Below are positions 1 through 6,914 of a DNA stretch of 9,030 nt, piece by piece (positions within the stretch are counted from its first letter, which is position 1; each line of letters starts with the position of its first letter). The stretch is from Chloroflexota bacterium (GTDB taxonomy: Bacteria; Chloroflexota; Dehalococcoidia; DSTF01; RBG-16-68-14): contig JACZTE010000023.1 of assembly GCA_022573935.1 (NCBI GenBank), positions 1-9,030 on the forward strand, written 5' to 3'. The notes beneath the pieces are model-generated. The model searched no databases and was not told the DNA's origin. It saw only the letters and a program-made list of their open reading frames with translations. Both the position numbers and the translations under genes were made by a program.

Positions 1-516
1 GGTTCCACCGCCCTCGCTCAGCGCCTCGGCGACGCAGCGGCCCAGGACGTTAGGCGCGCCCACAACACGATCGTCCGCGATGCGCTCCGAGCCGAGGGCG
101 GCAGCGAGATTAAGCACACGGGCGACGGCATCATGGCGTCGTTCCCGTCCGCCTCGCACGCCCTCGCCTGCGCCGTCGCGATCCAGCGCGCCGTGGCCGC
201 CCTTCGACAAGCTCAGAGTGAGCAAGCTGCGCCTGTGGAACGTCATGCTGAGCCTGTCGAAGCACGCCTCAACGTCCGCATCGGCCTGAACGCCGGGGAG
301 CCTGTGGTCGAAGAGGACGACCTCTTTGGCACGTCGGTCGATCTGGCGAAGCGCATCTGCGACCACGCGGAGCCGGGCGAGATCCTCGTCTCGGACGTCG
401 TGCGGCAGCTCGCGGCGGGCAAGGACTTCCTCTTCTCGGATCGTGGCGAGGTGGTGCCGAAGGGCTTCGACGAGGCGGTGCGGCTGTACACTGTGCGCTG
501 GGAGGGGCAGGCCTGA
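1..516 (+). CDS. Class III adenylate/guanylate cyclase catalytic domain, C-terminal part (5' end outside window)
   Basis: Class III cyclases form cAMP or cGMP from ATP or GTP, often as the output or regulatory domain of larger signalling proteins. The open frame runs from base 1 to TGA at 514-516, giving 171 visible residues. It begins at GST, which in the family directly follows the first metal-binding Asp, so that Asp and everything before it lie outside the window. Visible motifs are EIKHTGDGIMASF (residues 36-48; Asp42 fits the second metal Asp and Lys38 a purine-selecting position), RIGLNAGEP, and DDLFGTSVDLAKRIC, then PGEILVSDVV and a C-terminal DRGEVVPKGFDEAVRLYTVRW. The usual Asn of the transition-state Asn/Arg pair appears as Asp in SVDLAKR, a known variation in the DLFGT subgroup. 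Between AIQRA and RLNVRIG there is an extra segment encoded by a palindromic repeat. The gene ends 63 bp before the amidohydrolase gene. Nucleotide specificity is not determined. Confidence 0.88.
   Translation, partial: GSTALAQRLGDAAAQDVRRAHNTIVRDALRAEGGSEIKHTGDGIMASFPSASHALACAVAIQRAVAALRQAQSEQAAPVERHAEPVEARLNVRIGLNAGEPVVEEDDLFGTSVDLAKRICDHAEPGEILVSDVVRQLAAGKDFLFSDRGEVVPKGFDEAVRLYTVRWEGQA
202..262. repeat. Intragenic palindromic repeat (REP-like) inside the cyclase gene
   Basis: Left arm CTTCGACAAGCTCAG (202-216) and right arm CTGAGCCTGTCGAAG (248-262) are reverse complements at 14 of 15 positions. They are separated by a 31-nt centre that is only weakly self-complementary. Arms of this sequence belong to a short palindromic repeat I recognise as common in many bacterial genomes. 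It is often read as peptides such as PVERHAEPVEA (seen here in the cyclase frame) or LSLSKHA (another frame). Here it adds codons without a stop and keeps the cyclase frame open on both sides. It lies in the loop between the AIQRA helix and the RIGLNAG strand. Confidence 0.8.
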
Positions 517-579
517 TGGAGCCACCTAGACAGGACGCATGCGGAAGATGAAGACCGCCGAACGCAAGGAGGTACGCGG

Positions 580-1431
580 ATGCCGCGCGTGATCGATACC
601 TTCGTCAACGTGAGCATGGGGTCGCTCGGACGGCCGAAGTACCTCGTGCGCGTCGCCGAGGACTACTTCAAGCGCGGCGACGAGATGTTCCGCGACATCT
701 CCGTCTCCGAGCTGATCGAGGCGATGGACCGCGCCGGCGTGGAGAAGGCGATCCTCACGACCACGGCCGAAGACCCATCGCCGCACGTCGTCTCCTTTCC
801 GCAGGCGCACCCCGATCGCTTCGTGCTCTCGACGCTGGTCGACCCTCGCCGGGGGATGAAAGCGGTTCGCGCGCTGGAACGGGTAGCGCGTGAGCTGCCC
901 GTCGTCCTGGCGCGGATCACCCCCTTCATGCTCAACCTGCCGCCGAACGACAAGGTCTACTATCCGGTGTACGCCAAGTGCATCGAGCTCGACCTGCCGA
1001 TCGCGATCAACACCGGCCTCCCAGGCCCGCCGATGCCCGGCGCGTGCCAGGACCCGATGCATCTGGATGAGGTGTGCATCTTCTTCCCCGAACTGAAGCT
1101 GGTCATGGCGCACGGCGCAGACCCCTGGTGGGCGGTCGCGATCCGGCTGATGCTGAAGTACCGCAACCTCTATCTGCAGACGTCGGCATACGCGCCGAAG
1201 TACTTCCCGCCGGAGCTGATCCACTTCATGAACACTCGAGGCCAGGACAAGATCATCTTCGCCTCCGACCATCCCGTGCTGTCGTTCGATCGCTGCATCA
1301 AGGAAGCGGAGGAGCTCGACCTTCGAGAGGGAGTGCTGGACAAGTTCCTCTATCAGAACGCGGAGCGGCTCTTCTTCAGCAGTTCGACGCAGGACGAAGA
1401 GACTGTCCGCCAGGAGTCGCGGCAGCCGTAG
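580..1431 (+). CDS. Amidohydrolase_2 (COG2159-type) TIM-barrel protein
   Basis: Members of this family are usually metal-dependent hydrolases or decarboxylases acting on small carboxylated or aromatic substrates. The substrate here is unknown. The 283-residue product has the usual length and the family pattern: N-terminal VIDTFVNV, INTGLPGPPMPG (residues 143-154), LKLVMAHGADPWW (His178), IIFASDHPV (Asp230) and terminal NAERLFF. The start is well supported: AAGGAGG at 566-572 sits 7 nt before ATG 580. The HxH pair normally found after the first strand is absent (DTFVN), and an Asn (144) stands where many relatives have the strand-5 His, so the metal site looks incomplete. It lies 63 bp after the cyclase gene on the same strand and ends 6 bp from the convergent serS stop, leaving no room for a dedicated terminator. 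Family assignment is firm; catalytic activity is doubtful. Confidence 0.85.
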   Translation: MPRVIDTFVNVSMGSLGRPKYLVRVAEDYFKRGDEMFRDISVSELIEAMDRAGVEKAILTTTAEDPSPHVVSFPQAHPDRFVLSTLVDPRRGMKAVRALERVARELPVVLARITPFMLNLPPNDKVYYPVYAKCIELDLPIAINTGLPGPPMPGACQDPMHLDEVCIFFPELKLVMAHGADPWWAVAIRLMLKYRNLYLQTSAYAPKYFPPELIHFMNTRGQDKIIFASDHPVLSFDRCIKEAEELDLREGVLDKFLYQNAERLFFSSSTQDEETVRQESRQP

Positions 1432-1437
1432 CGCGCC

Positions 1438-2712
1438 CTACTCCTGCGGCGAGCCGAGCAGCTCGGCGTCGCCCAGGTACGGGCGCAGCCGCTCCGGCAC
1501 GCGCACGGTGCCGTCGGCCTGCTGGTGCACCTCAAGCAGGGGCACGAGGATTCTGGGCGTGGCGATGGCGGTGTTGTTGAGAGTGAAGGCGAAGCGCACG
1601 GTGCCGTCCTCGTCCCGATAGCGCAGGTTTGAGCGGCGCGCCTGCCAGTCGTAGATCTCGGAGACGGAGTGCGTCTCCCGATAGGTCTCCTGACTGGGCA
1701 CCCAGCACTCGATGTCCCACATGCGAACCTTGCCCGCTCCCATCGCTCCGGTGCAGGTACGCACCACTCGATAGGGGAGCTCCAGCGCCTGCACCAGCGC
1801 CTCGCCGTTCGCGAGCAGCGTATCGAACCAGCGGGCCGACTCCTCCCGATCGGCGGCGCAGAGCACGTACTGCTCCACCTTGTAGAACTGGTGGACGCGC
1901 ACCAGACCTCGCATCTCGCGCCCGGCCGCGCCCGCCTCGCGACGGAAGCAGGTGGAGAGCCCTGCGTAGCGAATAGGTAGGTCTGAGGCGGCGAGGATCT
2001 CGCCGCTGTGCAGGTAGTTGAGCCCGACCTCCGCCGTACCGGAGAGGTACAAGTCCTCGTCGAGCTGGTACACCTCTTCGCGGCCGCCGGGAAAGTGGCC
2101 CGTGCCGATGAAGGCGGCCTCGCGGGCGAAGGAAGGCAGATCGATGAGGGTGAAGCCGCGCTCCTCCATGAAATCGGCGGCGAAGCGCCAGAGCGCCAGC
2201 TCCAGCCGCACCATCTCGCCCTTGAGCGCGTACGTTCGCGACCCGGCCACCTGGCCAATGCGCCCGAAGTCGGCCCAATCGTGTAGCTCTAGCAGCTCGA
2301 CGTGGTCGCGCGCCTGAAACGCGAACTTCGGCGGTTCGCCCCAGCGACGCAGCTCCACGTTGTCGTCGTCGTCTCGTCCTATCGGCTCGTCGGGGCCGGG
2401 GATGTTAGGCACCAGCAGGAGCAGCTGATCGAGCTGTGTCTGCTGGTCGCGTAGCTGGGGCTCCAGCTCCTTCACCGTGCCTCCGATCTGGCGGCTGCGC
2501 TCGATGAGGGCGGAGCGCTCCTCGTCCGATGCCGAGGCGGTCTGCTTGGAGAGGACGTTGCGTTCGTGGCGCAGCTCCTCCACCTGGCCCAGCAGCGCCT
2601 TCACCTGGCCGTGGAGGGCGAGCAGCTGGTCGAGGTCGAGGTCGACGCCCTTTAGCTCGATCGCTCGCCTGACAGCATCCGGCTGTTCGACCAGCACGTC
2701 CATTGCTAGCAC
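1438..2712 (-). CDS. serS: Seryl-tRNA synthetase
   Basis: This cytoplasmic class II enzyme activates serine with ATP and charges tRNA-Ser (also the first step toward selenocysteyl-tRNA). The 424-residue product is full length. An N-terminal, charged, heptad-like helical arm spans roughly residues 28-105 and should form the tRNA-binding coiled coil. The catalytic core follows, with LSGTAEVGLNYL (serine-binding TxE loop), motif 2 at FRREAGAAGREMRGLVRVHQF (starting at Phe256), and a motif 3 region TLNNTAIATPRILVPLLE. The commoner bacterial form of motif 3 is TLNGSGLAVGR. The NNTAIATPR variant keeps the Arg and I consider it functional. The start is GTG at 2712: AAAGGAG (2726-2720) lies 7 nt upstream, while the in-frame ATG at 2703 would be 16 nt away. 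It lies downstream of the YdjM-like gene on the same strand, with a hairpin between them. Confidence 0.97.
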   Translation of the reverse strand: MLAMDVLVEQPDAVRRAIELKGVDLDLDQLLALHGQVKALLGQVEELRHERNVLSKQTASASDEERSALIERSRQIGGTVKELEPQLRDQQTQLDQLLLLVPNIPGPDEPIGRDDDDNVELRRWGEPPKFAFQARDHVELLELHDWADFGRIGQVAGSRTYALKGEMVRLELALWRFAADFMEERGFTLIDLPSFAREAAFIGTGHFPGGREEVYQLDEDLYLSGTAEVGLNYLHSGEILAASDLPIRYAGLSTCFRREAGAAGREMRGLVRVHQFYKVEQYVLCAADREESARWFDTLLANGEALVQALELPYRVVRTCTGAMGAGKVRMWDIECWVPSQETYRETHSVSEIYDWQARRSNLRYRDEDGTVRFAFTLNNTAIATPRILVPLLEVHQQADGTVRVPERLRPYLGDAELLGSPQE

Positions 2713-2731
2713 GCGCGCGCTCCTTTCTGCT

Positions 2732-2764
2732 CTTCGCTACCTCGATAGCCTATCGGCAGCGAAG
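2732..2764 (-). promoter_or_regulatory. 33-nt imperfect hairpin/palindrome in the serS leader
   Basis: Outer arms CTTCGCT (2732-2738) and AGCGAAG (2758-2764) are perfectly complementary. Inside them, CGATAG (2743-2748) and CTATCG (2750-2755) form a second perfect pair around a single base. The asymmetric internal loop is 4 nt on one side and 2 nt on the other. The element ends 5 nt before the serS Shine-Dalgarno sequence and starts 20 nt after the stop of the upstream gene. No T-run follows on either strand, so it is a poor intrinsic terminator. It could be an RNA structure affecting serS translation, a processing site, or a DNA operator. Confidence 0.5.
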
Positions 2765-2784
2765 GATACCGTCCAGCGCGGGTG

Positions 2785-3360
2785 CTAGAGCCGTCCTTCG
2801 TACAGCAAGCGTTTAAGGCGCCCCTGGGTACGGAGCGCCCTCAGAGCGAACAGCAAGACCGCGAAGGCGAGCACCTCAGCACCGATGTTAGAGGAGCGGA
2901 GGAGGATGCCGTTCCAGGGGATATCGAGGCTGATGAATGGCCAGAGGAGGCTGCGCGGCACATGCGTCACGGAGTCGCTGAAGACGTGGCTAAGATGCGC
3001 CGCCCCTACTAGCGCGAGTCCTGCCTTGCCGCGCCAGGCAAGTAGATAGAGGCCGGGCAGCAGCAAGGCGAGGCCGACGAACAGCGAATGTCCGATGTGA
3101 TGCCCGCCGGCGTCGGGGTTCGGGAACAGCACCCAGACGATCGGCTTATCGATGAGATCGGGCAGGAGCGCGCCCAGCGCCACCAGCCGGTAGTCGACCG
3201 CGTCCGCGATACTGGAGCGGCGCGGCGCGTCTTCTCGTGGCGTTGCCTGAGCAGCGCCCTCAGGCGCGGTCTCGCCCTGTCGTGCACGGTCCAGCAATCG
3301 AGCGCCGAGCCAGACAGCGCCGCAGGCGAAGGTGACGTGTCCCAGCGGATACAGCGGGAT
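2785..3360 (-). CDS. YdjM-like inner-membrane putative metal-dependent hydrolase (PF04307/DUF457 type)
   Basis: Proteins of this family are small multi-pass membrane proteins with conserved His/Asp residues; a hydrolase role is proposed but not well established. Visible family features, in order, are PLYPLGHVTF at the N-terminus, GALLPDLIDKP, GHHIGHSLF, the hydrophobic stretch GLALLLPGLYLLAW, AAHLSHVFSDS and a last hydrophobic helix EVLAFAVLLFALRAL. The first canonical start in frame is TTG at 3297, but that would remove the conserved GH motif and the first helix, both plainly encoded upstream. The frame is open up to a stop at 3447-3445 and contains no ATG, GTG or TTG before 3297. I place the start provisionally at ATC 3360 (reading I/M-PLYPLGH), with a weak GGGG-type ribosome site upstream. 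A mutated start, a rare initiator, a frame error or a CTG start (3354) are alternatives. TAG is at 2787-2785. The gene may be cotranscribed with serS. Confidence 0.75.
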   Translation of the reverse strand: MPLYPLGHVTFACGAVWLGARLLDRARQGETAPEGAAQATPREDAPRRSSIADAVDYRLVALGALLPDLIDKPIVWVLFPNPDAGGHHIGHSLFVGLALLLPGLYLLAWRGKAGLALVGAAHLSHVFSDSVTHVPRSLLWPFISLDIPWNGILLRSSNIGAEVLAFAVLLFALRALRTQGRLKRLLYEGRL

Positions 3361-3436
3361 AGCATACCCCGTGCGAACGCATTCGTCAAAGTAGGGAGAT
3401 GGCCCCGCGTTTTCGGTGGCGCTTCCGTATTTGGCG

Positions 3437-3457
3437 CTGCTATACTAGATATAGCAG
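3437..3457. promoter_or_regulatory. Palindrome overlapping extended -10 sequences (possible divergent promoter/operator)
   Basis: CTGCTATA (3437-3444) and TATAGCAG (3450-3457) are perfect 8-bp inverted arms around a 5-bp centre. The plus strand reads TGCTATACT (3438-3446), an extended -10 pattern (TG-n-TATACT). By symmetry the minus strand reads TGCTATATC. No convincing -35 box is visible. The site lies between the YdjM-like gene (minus) and the CBS-kor operon (plus), about 85 nt before GTG 3541. A dimeric regulator or both promoters could use it. Confidence 0.45.
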
Positions 3458-3540
3458 TGTTGAATCTATCGCTACAGGCCTGGAGGGAACCGCCAGATCG
3501 TCGTTATGCCGTGTAGACGAAGGGCCAGTGAAGTAGCGTT

Positions 3541-3993
3541 GTGCTAAACGATAAGATCGTCTCGCTGAAGCTGCCGGCCCCCCTCTGCGTGGCCAGCGGA
3601 ACAAGTGTGGGTGAGGTCATCGAAACGGTGCAGCAGCATCGCACGGGCGCCGTTCTCATCTGTGAGGGCAAGCGCATCACCGGCATCATCACCGAGCGTG
3701 ACATCTTGATGAAGATCGTCGCACGTGACGTAAGCTTCGACGAGCCGGTCGAGAAGTTCATGACCCCCGACCCGCAGACCCTCACTCCAGACCGGACCAT
3801 CGGCGAGGCGATCACCTTAATGAATAACGAGGGTTTCCGCAACATTCCCATTGTCGATACGAAAACAGGCGAAGCGATCGCGCTGTTCCGCGTACGGGAC
3901 GTGATCGATCACCTGGCCGAGTCGTTTCCGGAGCATGTGATTAACCTGCCGCCAAGGCCGCATCAGAAGATGCAGACGCCCGAGGGAGCATAA
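3541..3993 (+). CDS. Tandem CBS-domain protein, first gene of the kor operon
   Basis: CBS pairs (Bateman modules) usually bind AMP, ATP, SAM or related adenosyl ligands and switch the activity of a partner protein. The 150-residue product is essentially one CBS pair. Repeat 1 ends in GIITERDILMK (Gly48 to about 58), followed by FMTPDPQTL (Met74-Pro78), and repeat 2 carries NEGFRNIPIVD and ALFRVRDVIDHLA. A short C-terminal tail has FPEHVINLPPRPHQ. There is no membrane segment, signal peptide or catalytic domain. GTG 3541 is the only sensible start: a TGA lies in frame at 3529-3531, and the next Met is deep inside the domain. The ribosome site is weak. It ends 14 bp before korA, so cotranscription is very likely. 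Role as an energy-status regulator of KorAB is inference. Confidence 0.88.
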   Translation: MLNDKIVSLKLPAPLCVASGTSVGEVIETVQQHRTGAVLICEGKRITGIITERDILMKIVARDVSFDEPVEKFMTPDPQTLTPDRTIGEAITLMNNEGFRNIPIVDTKTGEAIALFRVRDVIDHLAESFPEHVINLPPRPHQKMQTPEGA

Positions 3994-4007
3994 CAGATGG
4001 GAGCCGG

Positions 4008-5870
4008 GTGACAACCAAGGACGAAGATGAAATCCAGGAGCTAGACCGGGTCACCATTCGCTTTGCCGGTGACTCCGGCGACGGCATGCAGTTGGCCGGG
4101 CTGCAATTCACCAACACCTCTGCCCTCTTCGGCAACGATGTCAGCACCATGCCGGACTACCCGGCGGAGATCCGCGCCCCCACCGGCTCCTTGCCCGGCG
4201 TGAGCGCGTTTCAGGTTAGCTTCTCTAGCTACGAGATCTACACCCCCGGCGACGAGCCGGACGTGCTCGTCGCGATGAATCCGGCCGCCCTCAAGACGAA
4301 CCTGCCCGATCTGGCGAAGGGCGGCACGCTCGTCGTCAACGCGGACGAGTTCAACGAGACGAATCTGCGCAAGGCCGCCTACGAGGACAACCCGCTGGAA
4401 GGCGAACAGCTAGCCGCCTATCGAGTGATCAAGGTGCCTATCACGAGCATGAACGCCCGCGCTCTCAAGGACAGTGGCCTCTCCCCCCAACAGATCGACC
4501 GTTCGAGGAACAGCTTCGCCCTCGGCATCATGTTCTGGCTCTACGAACGCCCGATGGAGCCGACGCTGCGCTGGTTCGAGGAGAAGTTCGCCAAGAACCC
4601 GGCCGTCGCGAAGGCGAACGCCACCACGCTCAAGGCAGGCTACAACTTCGGCGAAACGGCAGAGCTCTTTCCCGATCACTACCGCGTCCGCAAGGCGAAC
4701 CTTCCGCCGGGCCGGTACCGCAACATCACCGGCAACCAGGCGACGGCGCTTGGCTTCCTCACCGCCTCGCGTCTGGCGAAGCGACCACTTCTCTATGCCA
4801 GCTATCCGATCACGCCGGCGAGCGACATCCTGGAAGAGCTGGCCAAATTCAAGCGCTTTGGCGTAAAGACGTTCCAGGCTGAGGACGAGCTGGCTGCCAT
4901 CGGCGCTGCCATTGGCGCGGCCTTCGGCGGCGCGCTCGGTCTCACCGGCACCAGCGGGCCCGGCCTCGCGCTTAAGAGCGAAGCGATCGGGCTGGCGGTG
5001 ATGACCGAGCTTCCGATCGTCATCATCGACGTCCAGCGGGCCGGCCCCAGCACCGGCATGCCGACGAAGAACGAACAGGGGGATCTGCTGCAGGCGATGT
5101 TCGGCCGCAACGGCGAGTCGCCGGTCGCGATCGTCGCGCCGGCGACACCTTCCGACTGCTTCGCGATGGCGATCGAGGCGTTCCGCATCGCCACCTGCCA
5201 CATGGTGCCCACGATCTTCCTCTCCGATGGCTACCTCGGCAGCGGCTCGGAGCCCTGGATCATCCCCTCGCTCGACGATCTAGAGTCGTTTGAAGTGGCC
5301 TCGCCGACTGACGCGGAGACGTTCGAGCCCTATGCCCGGGACAAGGAGACGCTGGTTCGCCCTTGGGCCGTACCCGGTACGCCAGGGCTGGAGCATCGTA
5401 TCGGCGGTCTGGAGAAGTCAGAGACCACCGGCAGGATCAGCTACGACGCCGAGAACCATATGCGCATGGTGGCGTACCGTCAGGAAAAAGTTGAGCGAAT
5501 CGCCGACGACATCCCGGAGCTAACGGTACTAGGAAAGCCGGAGGGCGAGCTCCTGGTGCTCGGCTGGGGCAGCACCTACGGCGCCATCATATCGGCGGTA
5601 CAGCGGGCGCAAAGCAGCGGGCTGTCCGTCTCGGCCGCTCACCTGCGTTACCTGAATCCGTTTCCGAGGAACTTGGGAGACGTGCTGGCCCGCTTCGACA
5701 AGGTGCTGATCCCCGAGTTGAATCTGGGCCAGCTTCGCATGCTCATCCGCGCACGATTCCTCATCGATGCTATCGGGCTGAACCGGGTGACCGGCAGGCC
5801 GCTCAAGATCAGCGAGGTCGAAGAGCAGATCTACAAGCTTGTACCACAGAAAGCGGTGAGTGTGGCATGA
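4008..5870 (+). CDS. korA: 2-oxoacid (2-oxoglutarate-type):ferredoxin oxidoreductase, fused gamma-alpha subunit
   Basis: With KorB this cytoplasmic enzyme carries out the CoA-dependent, thiamine-diphosphate-dependent oxidative decarboxylation of a 2-oxoacid, passing electrons to ferredoxin; with strong reductant it can run backwards and fix CO2. The 620-residue product has the fused order typical of bacterial and archaeal two-subunit enzymes. An N-terminal gamma domain (RFAGDSGDGMQLAG, residues 18-31; TMPDYPAEIRAPTGSLPGVSAFQVSF) is followed by the alpha domain from about residue 240, with NITGNQATALG, YPITPAS (266-272), QAEDELAAIGAAIGAAFGG, TGTSGPGLALKSE and QRAGPSTGMPTKNEQGD (Arg344). A transketolase C-like part follows. 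Start is GTG 4008, with GGGAG at 3999-4003. Its stop overlaps korB as ATGA, implying translational coupling. The 2-oxoglutarate preference is inferred from overall similarity to KorA types; other 2-oxoacids are possible. Confidence 0.95.
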   Translation: MTTKDEDEIQELDRVTIRFAGDSGDGMQLAGLQFTNTSALFGNDVSTMPDYPAEIRAPTGSLPGVSAFQVSFSSYEIYTPGDEPDVLVAMNPAALKTNLPDLAKGGTLVVNADEFNETNLRKAAYEDNPLEGEQLAAYRVIKVPITSMNARALKDSGLSPQQIDRSRNSFALGIMFWLYERPMEPTLRWFEEKFAKNPAVAKANATTLKAGYNFGETAELFPDHYRVRKANLPPGRYRNITGNQATALGFLTASRLAKRPLLYASYPITPASDILEELAKFKRFGVKTFQAEDELAAIGAAIGAAFGGALGLTGTSGPGLALKSEAIGLAVMTELPIVIIDVQRAGPSTGMPTKNEQGDLLQAMFGRNGESPVAIVAPATPSDCFAMAIEAFRIATCHMVPTIFLSDGYLGSGSEPWIIPSLDDLESFEVASPTDAETFEPYARDKETLVRPWAVPGTPGLEHRIGGLEKSETTGRISYDAENHMRMVAYRQEKVERIADDIPELTVLGKPEGELLVLGWGSTYGAIISAVQRAQSSGLSVSAAHLRYLNPFPRNLGDVLARFDKVLIPELNLGQLRMLIRARFLIDAIGLNRVTGRPLKISEVEEQIYKLVPQKAVSVA

Positions 5871-6895
5871 CATCCGTAGCGCCAGATCCTTTACCCGTCC
5901 TCGCTCGCAAAGACTTCGTCTCCGACCAGGAGGTTCGCTGGTGCCCCGGCTGCGGCGACTACTCGATCCTGGCGCAGACGCAGAAGCTCATGCCGGAGCT
6001 GGGCATTCCCAGAGAGAAAATCGTCTTCATCTCGGGCATCGGCTGCAACAGCCGGCTGCCCTACTACATGAACACCTACGGTTTCCACAGCATCCACGGG
6101 CGGGCGCCCACGATCGCGACAGGCCTGAAGCTCGCCCGTCCTGACCTAAGCGTTTGGGTGATCACCGGCGACGGAGATGGGCTGAGCATCGGCGGCAACC
6201 ATCTGCTGCACATCATCCGGCGGAACGTGGACGTGGTCATCGTGCTGTTCAATAACCGCATCTACGGCCTGACGAAAGGCCAGTACTCGCCTACGTCAGA
6301 GCAAGGCAAGATTACGAAGACCTCGCCGCATGGTGCGATAGACTACCCCATAAATGCCCTCTCCTTCGCCCTGGGGGCAGGAGCGACGTTCGTCGCCCGC
6401 TCGCTCGACATCGATGTGCACCACCTCATCGCAACACTGGAACGGGCAGCGCATCACAAGGGGACATCCTTCGTCGAGGTCTATCAGAACTGCAACGTGT
6501 TCAACGACGGCGCCTTCATCGAATTCGCGGACAAGGCCGTGCGCCCGGATCGCACGATCGCGCTCGAGCATGGCAAGCCGATCATCTTTGGCAAAGAACA
6601 GAACCGGGGCGTTCGCCTCAACGGCACAACGCCGGAGATCGTCGAGCTGGGCAACGGTGTCGACGAGAGCGATCTGCTCGTTCACGACGAGAGCCGGCCG
6701 GACAGAACCGTCGCCTCGATCTTGACCAGGATGGAGTATCCTGAGTATCCAGTACCGATGGGCGTCTTCCGGGCGGTGGAGCGACCGACCTACAACGAGC
6801 TCCTGGAGGGTCAGATCGAGGAGGCCCGCTCGCGCGAGGGCGAAGGCGACCTCGAAGCGCTCTTCGCTCAGGGCGATACCTGGGTGGTAGACTGA
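5867..6895 (+). CDS. korB: 2-oxoacid (2-oxoglutarate-type):ferredoxin oxidoreductase beta subunit
   Basis: This subunit binds thiamine diphosphate and one [4Fe-4S] cluster and hands electrons to ferredoxin. In the 342 residues, WCPGCGDYS gives Cys26 and Cys29, GIGCNSR gives Cys60 and YQNCNVF gives Cys209. The spacing of the first three (3 and 31) equals what I recall for the cluster ligands of Sulfolobus 2-oxoacid:ferredoxin oxidoreductase, and the fourth fits closely. The thiamine-diphosphate/Mg motif is GDGDGLSIGGN (from Gly101) with NNRIYGLTKGQYSPTS (from Asn129). HGRAPTIATGLKLARPDL is also typical of beta subunits. The C-terminal 90 or so residues extend beyond the short archaeal type, as in actinobacterial KorB. 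ATG 5867 overlaps the korA stop by 4 bp. No ferredoxin gene or additional 8Fe-8S subunit is present in the operon, so the acceptor must be encoded elsewhere. Confidence 0.95.
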   Translation: MTSVAPDPLPVLARKDFVSDQEVRWCPGCGDYSILAQTQKLMPELGIPREKIVFISGIGCNSRLPYYMNTYGFHSIHGRAPTIATGLKLARPDLSVWVITGDGDGLSIGGNHLLHIIRRNVDVVIVLFNNRIYGLTKGQYSPTSEQGKITKTSPHGAIDYPINALSFALGAGATFVARSLDIDVHHLIATLERAAHHKGTSFVEVYQNCNVFNDGAFIEFADKAVRPDRTIALEHGKPIIFGKEQNRGVRLNGTTPEIVELGNGVDESDLLVHDESRPDRTVASILTRMEYPEYPVPMGVFRAVERPTYNELLEGQIEEARSREGEGDLEALFAQGDTWVVD

Positions 6896-6914
6896 GACTT
6901 CATAGGGAACCGAC

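Noticed and set aside
539..592. 17-codon open frame overlapping the amidohydrolase start
   Set aside because: No ribosome site; it merely contains the Shine-Dalgarno sequence of the real gene.
1425..1445. Bidirectional terminator between the amidohydrolase gene and serS
   Set aside because: Only 6 bp separate the stops and no hairpin with a T-run is visible on either strand.
3506..3547. 13-codon leader peptide overlapping the start of the first CBS gene
   Set aside because: The GGAGG at 3482-3486 is too far (19 nt) from its ATG and the peptide shows no attenuation-type residue run.
4410..5201. 263-codon open frame antisense to korA
   Set aside because: Composition is a shadow of the korA third-position bias; no motif and no ribosome site.
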